NCBI GenBank assembly: GCA_903825305.1
Contig: CAIKAC010000023.1
Span: forward strand, 208,464 to 272,463
Direction: 5' to 3'
Length of the DNA: 64,000 nucleotides
Source of the DNA: an uncultured Actinomycetes bacterium
Lineage (GTDB): Bacteria; Actinomycetota; Acidimicrobiia; Acidimicrobiales; RAAP-2
This document shows, one piece after another, positions 1 through 7,503 of this stretch. The notes under the pieces were generated by a model. That model was not told the DNA's origin. It did not search any database and worked only from the letters and a program-made list of their open reading frames with translations. The translations under genes were made by a program, and so were the position numbers. Position 1 is the first letter of the stretch. Each line of letters begins with the position of its first letter.

Positions 1-29
1 TGAACGTCCTTGGCTGAAATAGCTGCCAT
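1..29 (-). CDS. tsf: Elongation factor Ts, first codons only (cut by window edge)
   Basis: Nine complete codons and part of a tenth are visible on the minus strand, reading M-A-A-I-S-A-K-D-V, the usual start of EF-Ts, the nucleotide exchange factor for EF-Tu in translation elongation. The ATG is at 29..27, six bases after the rpsB stop. A GGAGG ribosome binding site lies inside the last rpsB codons. The rpsB-tsf order is almost universal, which supports the call although very little of the gene is present; the remainder lies before base 1. Confidence 0.85.
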
Positions 30-35
30 TGCTTC

Positions 36-815
36 TTATGCCTCCGTGGTGGCTGAGCCCGCTACTGCAGGCTCGGGGGTTGCAGGGGTGGTGGGAGCGG
101 GCTCAGCGGCACGCTTGGCTGGGCGGTTCTCGCGGATGAAGCGACCTTCGGTCACCGCATCAGCAATGATGCGACACAGCAAAGCGCCGGAGCGAATTGC
201 GTCGTCGTTGCCCGGAATGACAAAATCAATCAAGTCAGGGTCACAGTTGGTGTCCACGACAGCGACGACCGGCAAGCCAAGCTTGTTGGCCTCGGTAACC
301 GCAATGTGTTCCTTCTTCGTGTCAATAACGAAGATGGCGTCGGGAAGCTTGTCAAGCTTGGCGATACCGCCAAGGTTGCGCTCGAGCTTTTCGAGTTCGC
401 GGGTGTGGCGAAGGGCTTCACGCTTGGGCATGCCATCAAAGTCACCGGCACGCTGCATCTGGCGCAACTCGCCCATGCGCTTCACGCGACCGAGCAAGGT
501 TTGGAAGTTCGTCAACATGCCGCCCAGCCAACGCTGGTTCACATAGGGCATGCCGCACGCATCGGCGAAGTCGGCCACAGGGCCCTGGGCCTGCTTCTTG
601 GTGCCAACGAACAAAATGGTTCCGCCGCCTGCAACCAAGTCACGGACATACGTGTAACTGCTTTCGACGCCTTTGAGGGTCTTGTGCAGGTCGATCAGGT
701 AAATCCCATTGCGCTCACCGTAAATAAAACGGCGCATCTTTGGGTTCCAACGACGGGTCTGGTGACCCAAGTGGACGCCAGAGTCAAGCAACTGGCGCAT
801 CGTGACCACAGCCAT
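36..815 (-). CDS. rpsB: 30S ribosomal protein S2
   Basis: Ribosomal protein S2, a late-assembling protein of the small subunit that helps hold S1 or mRNA on the platform. The 259-residue protein begins [18 protein letters not shown] and carries the S2 signatures [18 protein letters not shown] and [10 protein letters not shown]. The reading frame is open for 40 more codons upstream, but ATG at 815 has an AGAAGGAG ribosome binding site eight bases before it and matches the family start. The last 30 residues are an Ala/Pro/Thr-rich tail of the kind common in actinobacterial S2. It is followed closely by tsf, and together they form the usual translation operon. Confidence 0.97.
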   Translation of the reverse strand: MAVVTMRQLLDSGVHLGHQTRRWNPKMRRFIYGERNGIYLIDLHKTLKGVESSYTYVRDLVAGGGTILFVGTKKQAQGPVADFADACGMPYVNQRWLGGMLTNFQTLLGRVKRMGELRQMQRAGDFDGMPKREALRHTRELEKLERNLGGIAKLDKLPDAIFVIDTKKEHIAVTEANKLGLPVVAVVDTNCDPDLIDFVIPGNDDAIRSGALLCRIIADAVTEGRFIRENRPAKRAAEPAPTTPATPEPAVAGSATTEA

Positions 816-920
816 GGTCGATTCTCCTTCTGTGTCTTGTGGTTGATCAACCCCACGGCAACAGCACCCACACGGGGCGACCGCAAGAAACGTGCCGGGG
901 ACTTCTCTCATGCCCTTCCT

Positions 921-965
921 TTGAAGAGCCTTCACAGGCTAGTCGCTACCGGGCTGGCTCTTCAA
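921..965 (-). other. Hairpin between xerC and rpsB (leader structure or weak terminator)
   Basis: TTGAAGAGCC at 921-930 pairs perfectly with GGCTCTTCAA at 956-965, and a smaller AGCC/GGCT pairing is nested inside. Read on the minus strand it begins eight bases after the xerC stop codon and lies about 100 bases before rpsB. There is no U-tract, so an intrinsic terminator is unlikely. A 5' leader structure, perhaps for S2 autoregulation, is an inference only. Confidence 0.4.
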
Positions 966-972
966 CCCGGGC

Positions 973-1914
973 CTAGGCCCTTGGGTGTGTGCGGTCATAA
1001 ACCTGTTGGAGCCGTTCTTTAGAAACATGGGTGTAGATCTGCGTGGTGCCCAAACTGGCGTGCCCCAAGAGTTCCTGGACTACCCGCAGATCGGCCCCCC
1101 CATCAAGCAGATGAGTGGCGTACGTGTGACGCAACGCATGGGGATGCGTGGGCCGCTCACTGCCTTGGTTCAAGATTCGGGCCACGTCTCGGGGGCCAAG
1201 CCGGATTCCCCGTCGGTTAACAAAGAGCGCTGGGGTCGGACTGTCTTGGTTCAGCAGTAGCGATCGCACCCTCAGGTAGCGCTCGACCGCTAAGCACGCC
1301 GCTTCATGGATCGGCACCATGCGCTCCTTCGATCCCTTGCCCACGACGCGAAGAAGGCCGGTTTCAAGGTCTAGTGAACCACTATCGAGGTTGCAGACTT
1401 CTGAGACACGAAGTCCTCCCCCATAGAGCACCTCGACCACGGCAACATCACGGAGATCCCAAGCACTTGGGTCTTCAGGTGTCGTCAGAAGTGCCTCGAG
1501 ATCTTCGGCATGAACGAGGTCGGGCAGCCGTGATCCGGCCTTCGGTGCACTCAGTCGCAGCGATGGATCGATACTTAACACCTGATTTCGAGCTAACCAG
1601 CTGAAATATCTGCGAACGGCGGCCACTTTTCGAGCCAAGGTGGACTTTGCCAGGCCTTGCTGGGTCAGATTCCCAAGCCACGCTCGAAGATGAGTTCTGG
1701 TCACCTGATTCGGATCGTCAAGGTTGTTTGCGACCAAGTATGAAATTAATTGAGCAATGTCGCCGCGATATGCCCGCTTCGTGGGGGCGGCCAAGCCATC
1801 AAGATTCAGGGCATAGTCCTCCAGAGCAAAGGCCTGGTATTCGTGTGCCAGCGCTTCGTATTCCACCGCCCCAACGCTAGGGCCACCGAGCGCCTTTGGC
1901 GTGCCACCATTCAC
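973..1914 (-). CDS. xerC: Tyrosine recombinase XerC
   Basis: Site-specific recombinase of the XerC/D family that resolves chromosome dimers at dif. The 313-residue protein has an N-terminal SAM-like core-binding domain (about 25-110) and a C-terminal catalytic domain (about 130-310). All six catalytic positions are visible: Arg169 (in GGGLRVSEV), Lys193 (in GKGSK), His259 and Arg262 (in HALRHTYATH), His285 (in LLGHASLGTT) and the nucleophile Tyr294. The frame opens with GTG at 1914, only 18 bases from the divergent response regulator gene. A second GTG at 1866 would give a 297-residue protein closer to usual XerC length and leave more room for promoters, so the start is uncertain. It lies directly upstream of rpsB. 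Confidence 0.9.
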   Translation of the reverse strand: MNGGTPKALGGPSVGAVEYEALAHEYQAFALEDYALNLDGLAAPTKRAYRGDIAQLISYLVANNLDDPNQVTRTHLRAWLGNLTQQGLAKSTLARKVAAVRRYFSWLARNQVLSIDPSLRLSAPKAGSRLPDLVHAEDLEALLTTPEDPSAWDLRDVAVVEVLYGGGLRVSEVCNLDSGSLDLETGLLRVVGKGSKERMVPIHEAACLAVERYLRVRSLLLNQDSPTPALFVNRRGIRLGPRDVARILNQGSERPTHPHALRHTYATHLLDGGADLRVVQELLGHASLGTTQIYTHVSKERLQQVYDRTHPRA

Positions 1915-1932
1915 GCATTAGCGTCTCAGTCG

Positions 1933-2637
1933 ATGAGCGAAGCCAGCAATGCCCACCAGCCCAGCATTCTGGTCGTCGAGGACGACGACCGTATTCGCAC
2001 ATCACTCGGCATGCTTCTTGAATCAGAAGGATTTCGAGTTCGGGCCTTTCCTAGTGCTGAAGAAGCAATGGATGCCTTTGATGTCCATGGCGACGATCTC
2101 GCTCTGATTGACGTCATGCTGCCTGGGATGAATGGTTTTGAATGCTGCACCGCATTGCGATCGCGCTCCGATGTACCGGTCATCATGGTGACCGCACGCG
2201 ATGATGCGGATGACATCGTGGCGGGTCTCGAAGCTGGTGCTGATGATTACGTGACCAAGCCGTACGTCCCCTCGGTGCTCGTGGCTCGCATTCGCGCCTT
2301 GTTACGCAGAACCCGACCTGAGTCTGAATCGTCTTCACTAGTTCGCTTCGGAACCTTTGAGTTTCATCCCATCAATGGGACAGTGACTCGACCCGATGGC
2401 ACGGTGTTGCGTTGCACTCGAACCGAATTCAAGCTGCTCCTTGAACTTGCCGAACATGCAGGTGAGGTCATCACGAGGGAAGACCTTTTGGAACGAGTAT
2501 GGGGTTATGACTACTTCGGAGATTCGCGACTCGTCGACGTCCACATTCGTCGGCTCCGCACCAAGGTTGAGGTGGACCCTTCCAACCCTCGGTATCTCCT
2601 GACCATCCGTGGTCGTGGCTACCAATTTGCAATGTAG
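1933..2637 (+). CDS. OmpR/PhoB-family response regulator, MtrA-like
   Basis: DNA-binding response regulator of 234 residues: a receiver domain (about 10-125) with acidic pocket E-D-D, phosphoacceptor Asp60 (ALIDVMLPGMNG) and Lys109, then a winged-helix DNA-binding domain (about 138-232) with the usual R-L-V-D-V-H-I-R-R-L-R recognition region. ATG at 1933 is chosen because residues upstream in the open frame are antisense to xerC and resemble nothing. The motif after the conserved Lys is K-P-Y-V-P-S-V rather than the usual K-P-F. Five bases separate it from the sensor kinase gene, so they form one operon. The kinase-lipoprotein context points to the MtrA branch, which controls cell wall and division genes in actinobacteria; that assignment is inference. 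Confidence 0.85.
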   Translation: MSEASNAHQPSILVVEDDDRIRTSLGMLLESEGFRVRAFPSAEEAMDAFDVHGDDLALIDVMLPGMNGFECCTALRSRSDVPVIMVTARDDADDIVAGLEAGADDYVTKPYVPSVLVARIRALLRRTRPESESSSLVRFGTFEFHPINGTVTRPDGTVLRCTRTEFKLLLELAEHAGEVITREDLLERVWGYDYFGDSRLVDVHIRRLRTKVEVDPSNPRYLLTIRGRGYQFAM

Positions 2638-2642
2638 GTTTC

Positions 2643-4052
2643 GTGGCCCGCCGCCCTCGCACCCTTAGAACGCAACTGGCCATAACGATTACCGCGATTG
2701 TCGCCCTCCTCACCATCTCTATGAGTGTGTTGAGTTACTTCACCACTCGTCACTTTTTGGTCGTCGACGAACAGCACTCGCTAGAGCGCCAAGCCTTTCA
2801 ACAAGCGGCGCTCATTCAGCGCGAACTCGCTGCTCGCACTAATCCTTCGACGGCAATTTCACACGTAGACCTCGAATCAAACCAAACCGCAGGACTGTTC
2901 TTCCGCGGCAGGTGGTTTCTCTCTGGTTCCTTGAGCGCTTCCGAATTAGCTTCACCCGCCATGCGCACCACGATTGCCAAAGGGTTCAACGCGGTACAAA
3001 CCACGCAAATCCAGGGCACGCCACACTTCGTCGTTGGTATTCCGCTTCGTTTTACAAAGAGCGGCTATGTGCTCACCAGTAGTTTGGCGAATCTGCAACA
3101 TACCCTGGACGTACTCTTTGGCGCTCTCTTGAGTGCATCCCTCGTCATCATTGCCATAGGGGCAGGAGCTGGTGCCTTTGCGGCACGCCGGTCGATGATG
3201 CCACTCAAAGAAGTTTCAGATACTGCCAAGTCCATCGCCGACGGTGACTTGAGGGCGCGGCTCCCCGAGCGACCGCACGATGCTGATCTTGGAGGGCTGA
3301 GTAGCTCATTTAATGACATGGCAGACCGGCTCGCAGACCGGATTGAGCGCGACTCTCGTTTCGCTTCCGACGTCAGTCATGAGATGCGCTCACCCCTGAC
3401 TTCCATGATTGGGGCCTTAGAACTCGTACAGCGTTCCAGCGCTCAAGCCGATGCCACCACTCAAGAAGCCGTGGCACTCCTCAGCGCAGAGGTTCATCGT
3501 TTTGAGCGACTCTTGCAAGACCTCATCGAGCTGGCCCGACTCGACAGTCATCGCGTAACCATGTTGGTCGACGAAGTTGCAGTTGGCGACCTCATTGAAC
3601 AGTGCCTGCTCTCCTTCCTCCATCACCACCCCGGCGAAGGTGCGCCACGCATCATGATGAGTGAGGCTGCATCGAACGCCGTGATCGCCGTGGACAAACG
3701 GCGATTTGAACGCGTCATCAACAACCTGCTGGAAAACGCTTCCCAATACGCTGGTGGTGCCACGCAGATTGTCGTCTCGCAACACTCTGACCCCGAGACC
3801 ATCACCGTGGCCATCATCGATCGAGGTCCAGGAATCGCAGCCGACGATCTCCCTCACATTTTCGATCGTTTTTATCGCGGTGCTACGTCAGGGAGCCGGC
3901 GTTCTGGCGAAGGGTCAGGGTTGGGTCTTGCCATTGTGGCAACGCAAGTCACTCAACTCAACGGGACCATCGAACTCTCCAATAACGACCCCGAGCCAGG
4001 GGTCACGGCTCTTCTGTGCTTACCACTGCTTAGGGAGCCAGATCGTGGCTAG
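2643..4052 (+). CDS. Sensor histidine kinase, MtrB-like
   Basis: Membrane sensor kinase of 469 residues, GTG start. Order: cytoplasmic Arg-rich N-terminus, TM1 (about 12-34), extracytoplasmic sensor region (about 35-155), TM2 (about 158-181), HAMP (about 182-235), dimerisation/phosphoacceptor domain with His246 (SDVSHEMRSPLTSM), and an HATPase domain with N box (INNLLENASQYA), G1 box (DRGPGIAADDLPHIFDRFYRG) and G2 box (GSGLGLAIV). It is the partner of the preceding response regulator. Its stop overlaps the start of the lipoprotein stub by eight bases, suggesting translational coupling, the same order as mtrA-mtrB-lpqB in mycobacteria. Confidence 0.87.
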   Translation: MARRPRTLRTQLAITITAIVALLTISMSVLSYFTTRHFLVVDEQHSLERQAFQQAALIQRELAARTNPSTAISHVDLESNQTAGLFFRGRWFLSGSLSASELASPAMRTTIAKGFNAVQTTQIQGTPHFVVGIPLRFTKSGYVLTSSLANLQHTLDVLFGALLSASLVIIAIGAGAGAFAARRSMMPLKEVSDTAKSIADGDLRARLPERPHDADLGGLSSSFNDMADRLADRIERDSRFASDVSHEMRSPLTSMIGALELVQRSSAQADATTQEAVALLSAEVHRFERLLQDLIELARLDSHRVTMLVDEVAVGDLIEQCLLSFLHHHPGEGAPRIMMSEAASNAVIAVDKRRFERVINNLLENASQYAGGATQIVVSQHSDPETITVAIIDRGPGIAADDLPHIFDRFYRGATSGSRRSGEGSGLGLAIVATQVTQLNGTIELSNNDPEPGVTALLCLPLLREPDRG

Positions 4053-4221
4053 GCGACTCGTGATTGCAATGGTGGTCGTTGGCCTTGGCGTTGGAGTCAG
4101 CGCCTGTGGTATTCCCACCAACAAAACGCCGCAGATCATTCCTTCACCGCCTACCCACCAAACACACCAGTCGGGTTCGGCATTGTCAGTCTTGCGAATG
4201 GACCGCCGAAGCCTCAGGTAG
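4045..4221 (+). CDS. Short lipoprotein, probable truncated LpqB/GerMN-type remnant
   Basis: A 58-residue reading frame starting GTG at 4045, overlapping the kinase stop by eight bases. It encodes a signal peptide (basic M-A-R-R, hydrophobic stretch, lipobox V-S-A-C), then C-G-I-P-T-N-K-T-P-Q-I-I-P. This closely resembles the mature start of LpqB/GerMN-domain lipoproteins, which follow MtrAB in actinobacteria. The usual protein is several hundred residues; here it ends after a short Pro/Thr stretch, and its last 12 codons run antisense into rsfS. I infer a gene cut down by deletion, but a small lipoprotein with its own role cannot be excluded. Confidence 0.55.
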   Translation: MARRLVIAMVVVGLGVGVSACGIPTNKTPQIIPSPPTHQTHQSGSALSVLRMDRRSLR

Positions 4222-4587
4222 TGCCAACCGTGGTGCTGCATTCCACAGGTGTTCCAAGTCGTAGTAGCGACGCGCCTCTTCTTCGAACACGTGAATGACG
4301 ACATCGCCGTAATCCATCAAGATCCACGTGCCCTCACGAAGGCCTTCAATGCGAATCGGACTGCGACCACACTCCACTTTGATTCGTTCTTCGATTGCGT
4401 CACAAATGGCATGAGCTTGTCGGTCATTTCGACCTGACACGACAAAGAAATATTCAACGACGCTTAGGAGTTCAGCAACATCAAGTGCAACCGGATCGTT
4501 ACCCAACTTGTCATCAGCTGCTCGAGCAGCAGCCATGACTAAGTGCCGTGATTCTTCTTGCGCCTGTGCGGCAGCCGAGGAGGTCAC
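4186..4587 (-). CDS. rsfS: Ribosomal silencing factor RsfS
   Basis: RsfS binds L14 on the 50S subunit and blocks subunit joining when nutrients are short. The family core is visible as A-A-D-D-K-L-G-N-D-P-V-A-L-D-V, then Y-F-F-V-V-S-G-R-N-D-R-Q, G-L-R-E-G-T-W-I-L-M-D-Y-G-D-V-V-I-H-V-F and Y-Y-D-L-E-H-L-W. I chose GTG at 4587, giving 133 residues, because it sits five bases after the stop of the preceding small gene and keeps the complete first helix; ATG at 4536 would cut into that helix. It is the last gene of a nadD-small membrane protein-rsfS operon. Its 3' end overlaps the lipoprotein stub on the other strand. Confidence 0.92.
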   Translation of the reverse strand: MTSSAAAQAQEESRHLVMAAARAADDKLGNDPVALDVAELLSVVEYFFVVSGRNDRQAHAICDAIEERIKVECGRSPIRIEGLREGTWILMDYGDVVIHVFEEEARRYYDLEHLWNAAPRLALPEASAVHSQD

Positions 4588-4592
4588 GTCAC

Positions 4593-4817
4593 TCAGTGGA
4601 GTGTCTCCATAGCCACCATGGCAAGCGCAAAGGGAAGGCAGATCGTTACCGCTCCGATGGCAAGCCACTGACGTCGTTCTTTAGCCTGGAGACGAAGTGC
4701 CGCCCGACGGGCCCGACGAGATGGCATCGCATGGCGATGCGAGAACCCTGGACCATGAAGCGCATTGCTTCGAGCGTGTCGGTTTGTGGCCCGACGGCGT
4801 CTAATGCGAGTACTCAT
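4593..4817 (-). CDS. Small basic single-pass membrane protein, unknown function
   Basis: A 74-residue protein with a strongly basic, His/Arg-rich N-terminal half (about 1-48) and one predicted membrane segment near the C-terminus (W-L-A-I-G-A-V-T-I-C-L-P-F-A-L-A-M-V-A). The ATG overlaps the nadD stop as ATGA, and the stop is five bases before the rsfS start, so it is almost certainly translated as part of that operon. I do not recognise a family. The arrangement suggests a small inner-membrane protein with a cytoplasmic basic tail; the function is not inferable. Confidence 0.6.
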   Translation of the reverse strand: MSTRIRRRRATNRHARSNALHGPGFSHRHAMPSRRARRAALRLQAKERRQWLAIGAVTICLPFALAMVAMETLH

Positions 4818-5401
4818 TGGTGCCCACTGTACAGATCATGCTCAACAAGATGTCGGATGACCCCAGGTGGCAAAAATTGGTGCACATCAGCCCCCTGTTG
4901 GCATCGTGCGCGAATCATGGAACTTGAAATATCCAACTCATCAGATTCAAGCGCTACCGCCCGCCACTGCTCCGGCAACTCCAAGGGGCTACCTGGCCGC
5001 GACAGAACCGCCAACCGGGCACGAAGTCGAAGTTCGCTTGAGCGCTCCCAAGAATCCATCGTCATAGAGAGATCAGAGCCCACGATGATCCAAGGATCGC
5101 GATAACCCTCAGCTACGAGCTGTTCCACGGTATCGATGGTGTAACTCTCTCCCCCACGAGCAATTTCATAGTCGCAAACCTCGAGACCACGCTCCCCCTC
5201 AATTGCTAACGCGACCATGGCCAGGCGGTCCTTCGCCGGAGAAATGGTCCTCGTCGGGGATTTTTGCCATGGGTCATTTGCCACCACGAGCAATACCCGC
5301 TCGAGTCCGAGCGCGTCACGGCAGCGCTTTGCAGCGGCGACGTGACCAAGGTGGGGAGGATCAAAGGTCCCCCCAAACAGGCCAATGGGCGAAGCACTCA
5401 C
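4814..5401 (-). CDS. nadD: Nicotinate-nucleotide adenylyltransferase
   Basis: NadD joins ATP and nicotinate mononucleotide to form deamido-NAD in NAD synthesis. The 195-residue protein has the nucleotidyltransferase motif G-G-T-F-D-P-P-H-L-G-H near residues 10-20, and I-S-S-S-M-I-R near 165, matching the (H/T)xGH and SSTxIR signatures. The start is GTG at 5401. It heads a three-gene operon with the small membrane protein and rsfS. It is divergent from aroG, with 67 bases between them holding both promoters. Confidence 0.93.
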   Translation of the reverse strand: MSASPIGLFGGTFDPPHLGHVAAAKRCRDALGLERVLLVVANDPWQKSPTRTISPAKDRLAMVALAIEGERGLEVCDYEIARGGESYTIDTVEQLVAEGYRDPWIIVGSDLSMTMDSWERSSELRLRARLAVLSRPGSPLELPEQWRAVALESDELDISSSMIRARCQQGADVHQFLPPGVIRHLVEHDLYSGHQ

Positions 5402-5468
5402 ATGCTGAAGCCTAGGGCGCAGGGGTCACCGGTGAAATTCAGGGCCATCAAGCCCCTAGCATGGTGCC

Positions 5469-6827
5469 ATGAGTACATCGTCTGGCACATGGCACCCAGC
5501 ATCATGGCGCGACCGTGTCGCGGCACAACAACCTTCCTGGCCTGACGAGCTCGCCTTAAAGTATGTCGAACAGCGGCTCTCGCAGTTGCCTCCACTGGTC
5601 TTTGCTGGCGAAGCGCGTTCGCTGACCCAATCACTGGGCAAAGTAGCCGCGGGCAAGGCATTTTTACTCCAAGCCGGTGACTGTGCCGAATCATTTGCAG
5701 AATCAGACGCAGACCACCTCCGCGACAAGCTCAAGGTCATTTTGCAGATGGCGGTCGCGCTGACCTATGCCTCGGGCGTACCCGTGATCAAACTCGGTCG
5801 CATCGCTGGACAATTTGCCAAGCCGCGTTCGAGCGACACAGAAACCATTGATGGCGTGAGTCTGCCGAGTTTCCGTGGCCACATGGTCAATGATGAAACC
5901 TTCAATGCCGAGGCCCGAACTCCCGATCCTGAGCGTTTGGTCCAGAGTTACCACCATGCTGCCTCCACGCTCAATCTCTTGCGGGCGTTCACGATGGGCG
6001 GATTCGCCGACTTACGTCAGGTCCACGCTTGGAATCTTGAGTTCGTTGCCAGTTCAAGTGCTGGCCAACGCTACGAACAAGTAGCGGCAGAAATTGACCG
6101 AGCCTTGTCGTTCATGGCGGCATGTGGCATTGACCTCGATGCTGAACCGAGTTTTCATCAGGTCAACTTCTACACCAGTCACGAAGCGCTCATCCTCCCC
6201 TACGAAGAAGCGCTCACCCGCCAAGATTCACTCACCGGTGATTTCTACGACTGTTCGGCTCATCAGCTCTGGATAGGCGATCGCACTCGACAAGTTGATG
6301 GCGCGCACGTCGAATTCTTGTCTGGGGTCAAAAACCCGTTGGGCATCAAGGTCGGACCATCGGCCGACATTGACGAGGTGCTCACCATTCTTGGAAAACT
6401 GGATCCGAGCTTGACCCCTGGGCGAATCAGCATCATCACGAGGTACGGCGCCGAGAAAATTCGCGCCATGCTTCCCGATCTCATCGATGCCATCGATGCC
6501 TCTGGCCACCCCGTGGTGTGGGTTTGTGACCCCTGTCACGGCAACACCATCACCTCGTCGAGCGGCCACAAGACACGACGCTTTAGTGACGTGATGGCAG
6601 AAATTGCTGGCTTCTTTGAGGTGCATCGCGCCAAGGGCACCTGGCCAGGCGGCGTGCACATTGAGCTCACGGGTGATGATGTCACTGAATGCTTAGGTGG
6701 CGTGGAAGAGATCCTTGAGTCTGATCTCCACCAGCGTTACACGACCACCTGCGATCCTCGTCTCAATGCCCGGCAATCGCTGGACTTAGCTTTTGAGATT
6801 TCTCAATTGCTTCGCGCCAACGCTTAG
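5469..6827 (+). CDS. aroG: Class II 3-deoxy-7-phosphoheptulonate synthase
   Basis: The first enzyme of the shikimate pathway, condensing phosphoenolpyruvate and erythrose 4-phosphate to DAHP. The 452-residue length and motifs are those of the plant/actinobacterial class II enzyme: L-L-Q-A-G-D-C-A-E-S-F-A with the metal-binding Cys, K-L-G-R-I-A-G-Q-F-A-K-P-R-S, H-V-E-F-L-S-G-V-K-N-P-L-G-I-K-V-G-P, the metal-binding His in V-W-V-C-D-P-C-H-G-N-T, and an R-L-N-A-R-Q-S-L-D-L-A end. ATG at 5469 has no obvious Shine-Dalgarno sequence. It is a single plus-strand gene among minus-strand genes; its stop is one base from the convergent phosphatase stop. Confidence 0.95.
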   Translation: MSTSSGTWHPASWRDRVAAQQPSWPDELALKYVEQRLSQLPPLVFAGEARSLTQSLGKVAAGKAFLLQAGDCAESFAESDADHLRDKLKVILQMAVALTYASGVPVIKLGRIAGQFAKPRSSDTETIDGVSLPSFRGHMVNDETFNAEARTPDPERLVQSYHHAASTLNLLRAFTMGGFADLRQVHAWNLEFVASSSAGQRYEQVAAEIDRALSFMAACGIDLDAEPSFHQVNFYTSHEALILPYEEALTRQDSLTGDFYDCSAHQLWIGDRTRQVDGAHVEFLSGVKNPLGIKVGPSADIDEVLTILGKLDPSLTPGRISIITRYGAEKIRAMLPDLIDAIDASGHPVVWVCDPCHGNTITSSSGHKTRRFSDVMAEIAGFFEVHRAKGTWPGGVHIELTGDDVTECLGGVEEILESDLHQRYTTTCDPRLNARQSLDLAFEISQLLRANA

Positions 6828-6828
6828 A

Positions 6829-7503
6829 TCAACCGACGTAAGCGTCGTTGTAACGCAATAGGCGCCAGCCCTGATCACTGTGCTCCCACTCAGTCATGGA
6901 CGCATGCTTCGTCGCTAAACCCATTCGGCGCTCAGGTTGACCAAGCATGAGGCCCAGAACCGATGCCTCGATGACCCCGGCATGAGTGGCGACCACGACC
7001 TTCGAGCCGCGATGACGAATCATTACGGCTTCAAGGCCTGCCGTGACCCGTTCCACAAAGCCCAGCCAACTTTCGCCTTCAGGGGCAAAAGGCACACGGG
7101 GGTCACCACGCCAATCCGCTGCACCATAGGTATCAACCAATTCATCCCACGTGAGCCCGTCAGCCACGCCGGGATGCAGCTCACACATCTCACAATCGAT
7201 CTCGATCTCTTGGACGCGAGGAAGTGCTGATTGCAAGATGGCCGCTGTCTCTTTGGCTCGCTCGAGTTCGGAGGCAATCAACACCGTCGTAGCTTCGAGT
7301 TCGTGGCTGGTGGAAAGCCGTGTCGCGAGCGCTCCTACTTGTTCGCGACCCACGTTCGTCAAACCGGTGCAGCCTTGGTGGCCACCAATGACTCCCGAAA
7401 CATTGACATTGGCTTCGCCGTGGCGAACCAACACCAGTCTCGTAGCGCTGGGATCTTCTTCAAAGGTGGTCCGAAGGCCAGGTGGCGGGGCGACGCGACT
7501 CAC
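6829..7503 (-). CDS. Histidine phosphatase family protein
   Basis: A 224-residue phosphoglycerate-mutase-like phosphatase. It has the catalytic L-V-R-H-G-E-A motif near residue 27, G-L-T-N-V-G-R-E-Q, S-E-L-E-R-A-K-E-T-A, the acid/base region M-C-E-L-H-P-G, and the second His in V-V-A-T-H-A-G-V-I-E. Such enzymes act on small phosphate esters; the substrate cannot be told from sequence. The GTG start overlaps the stop of the CoxE-like gene by four bases (GTGA), so it is the third gene of a MoxR-CoxE-phosphatase operon. Confidence 0.85.
   Translation of the reverse strand: MSRVAPPPGLRTTFEEDPSATRLVLVRHGEANVNVSGVIGGHQGCTGLTNVGREQVGALATRLSTSHELEATTVLIASELERAKETAAILQSALPRVQEIEIDCEMCELHPGVADGLTWDELVDTYGAADWRGDPRVPFAPEGESWLGFVERVTAGLEAVMIRHRGSKVVVATHAGVIEASVLGLMLGQPERRMGLATKHASMTEWEHSDQGWRLLRYNDAYVG

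Noticed and set aside
306-1022. Plus-strand open frame of 238 codons
   Set aside because: Antisense to rpsB for most of its length; the long frame is a codon-usage shadow and has no recognisable protein features.
973-1914. Phage or island integrase
   Set aside because: The tyrosine recombinase has XerC length and sits beside rpsB in the normal chromosomal place; no phage genes or attachment repeats are nearby.
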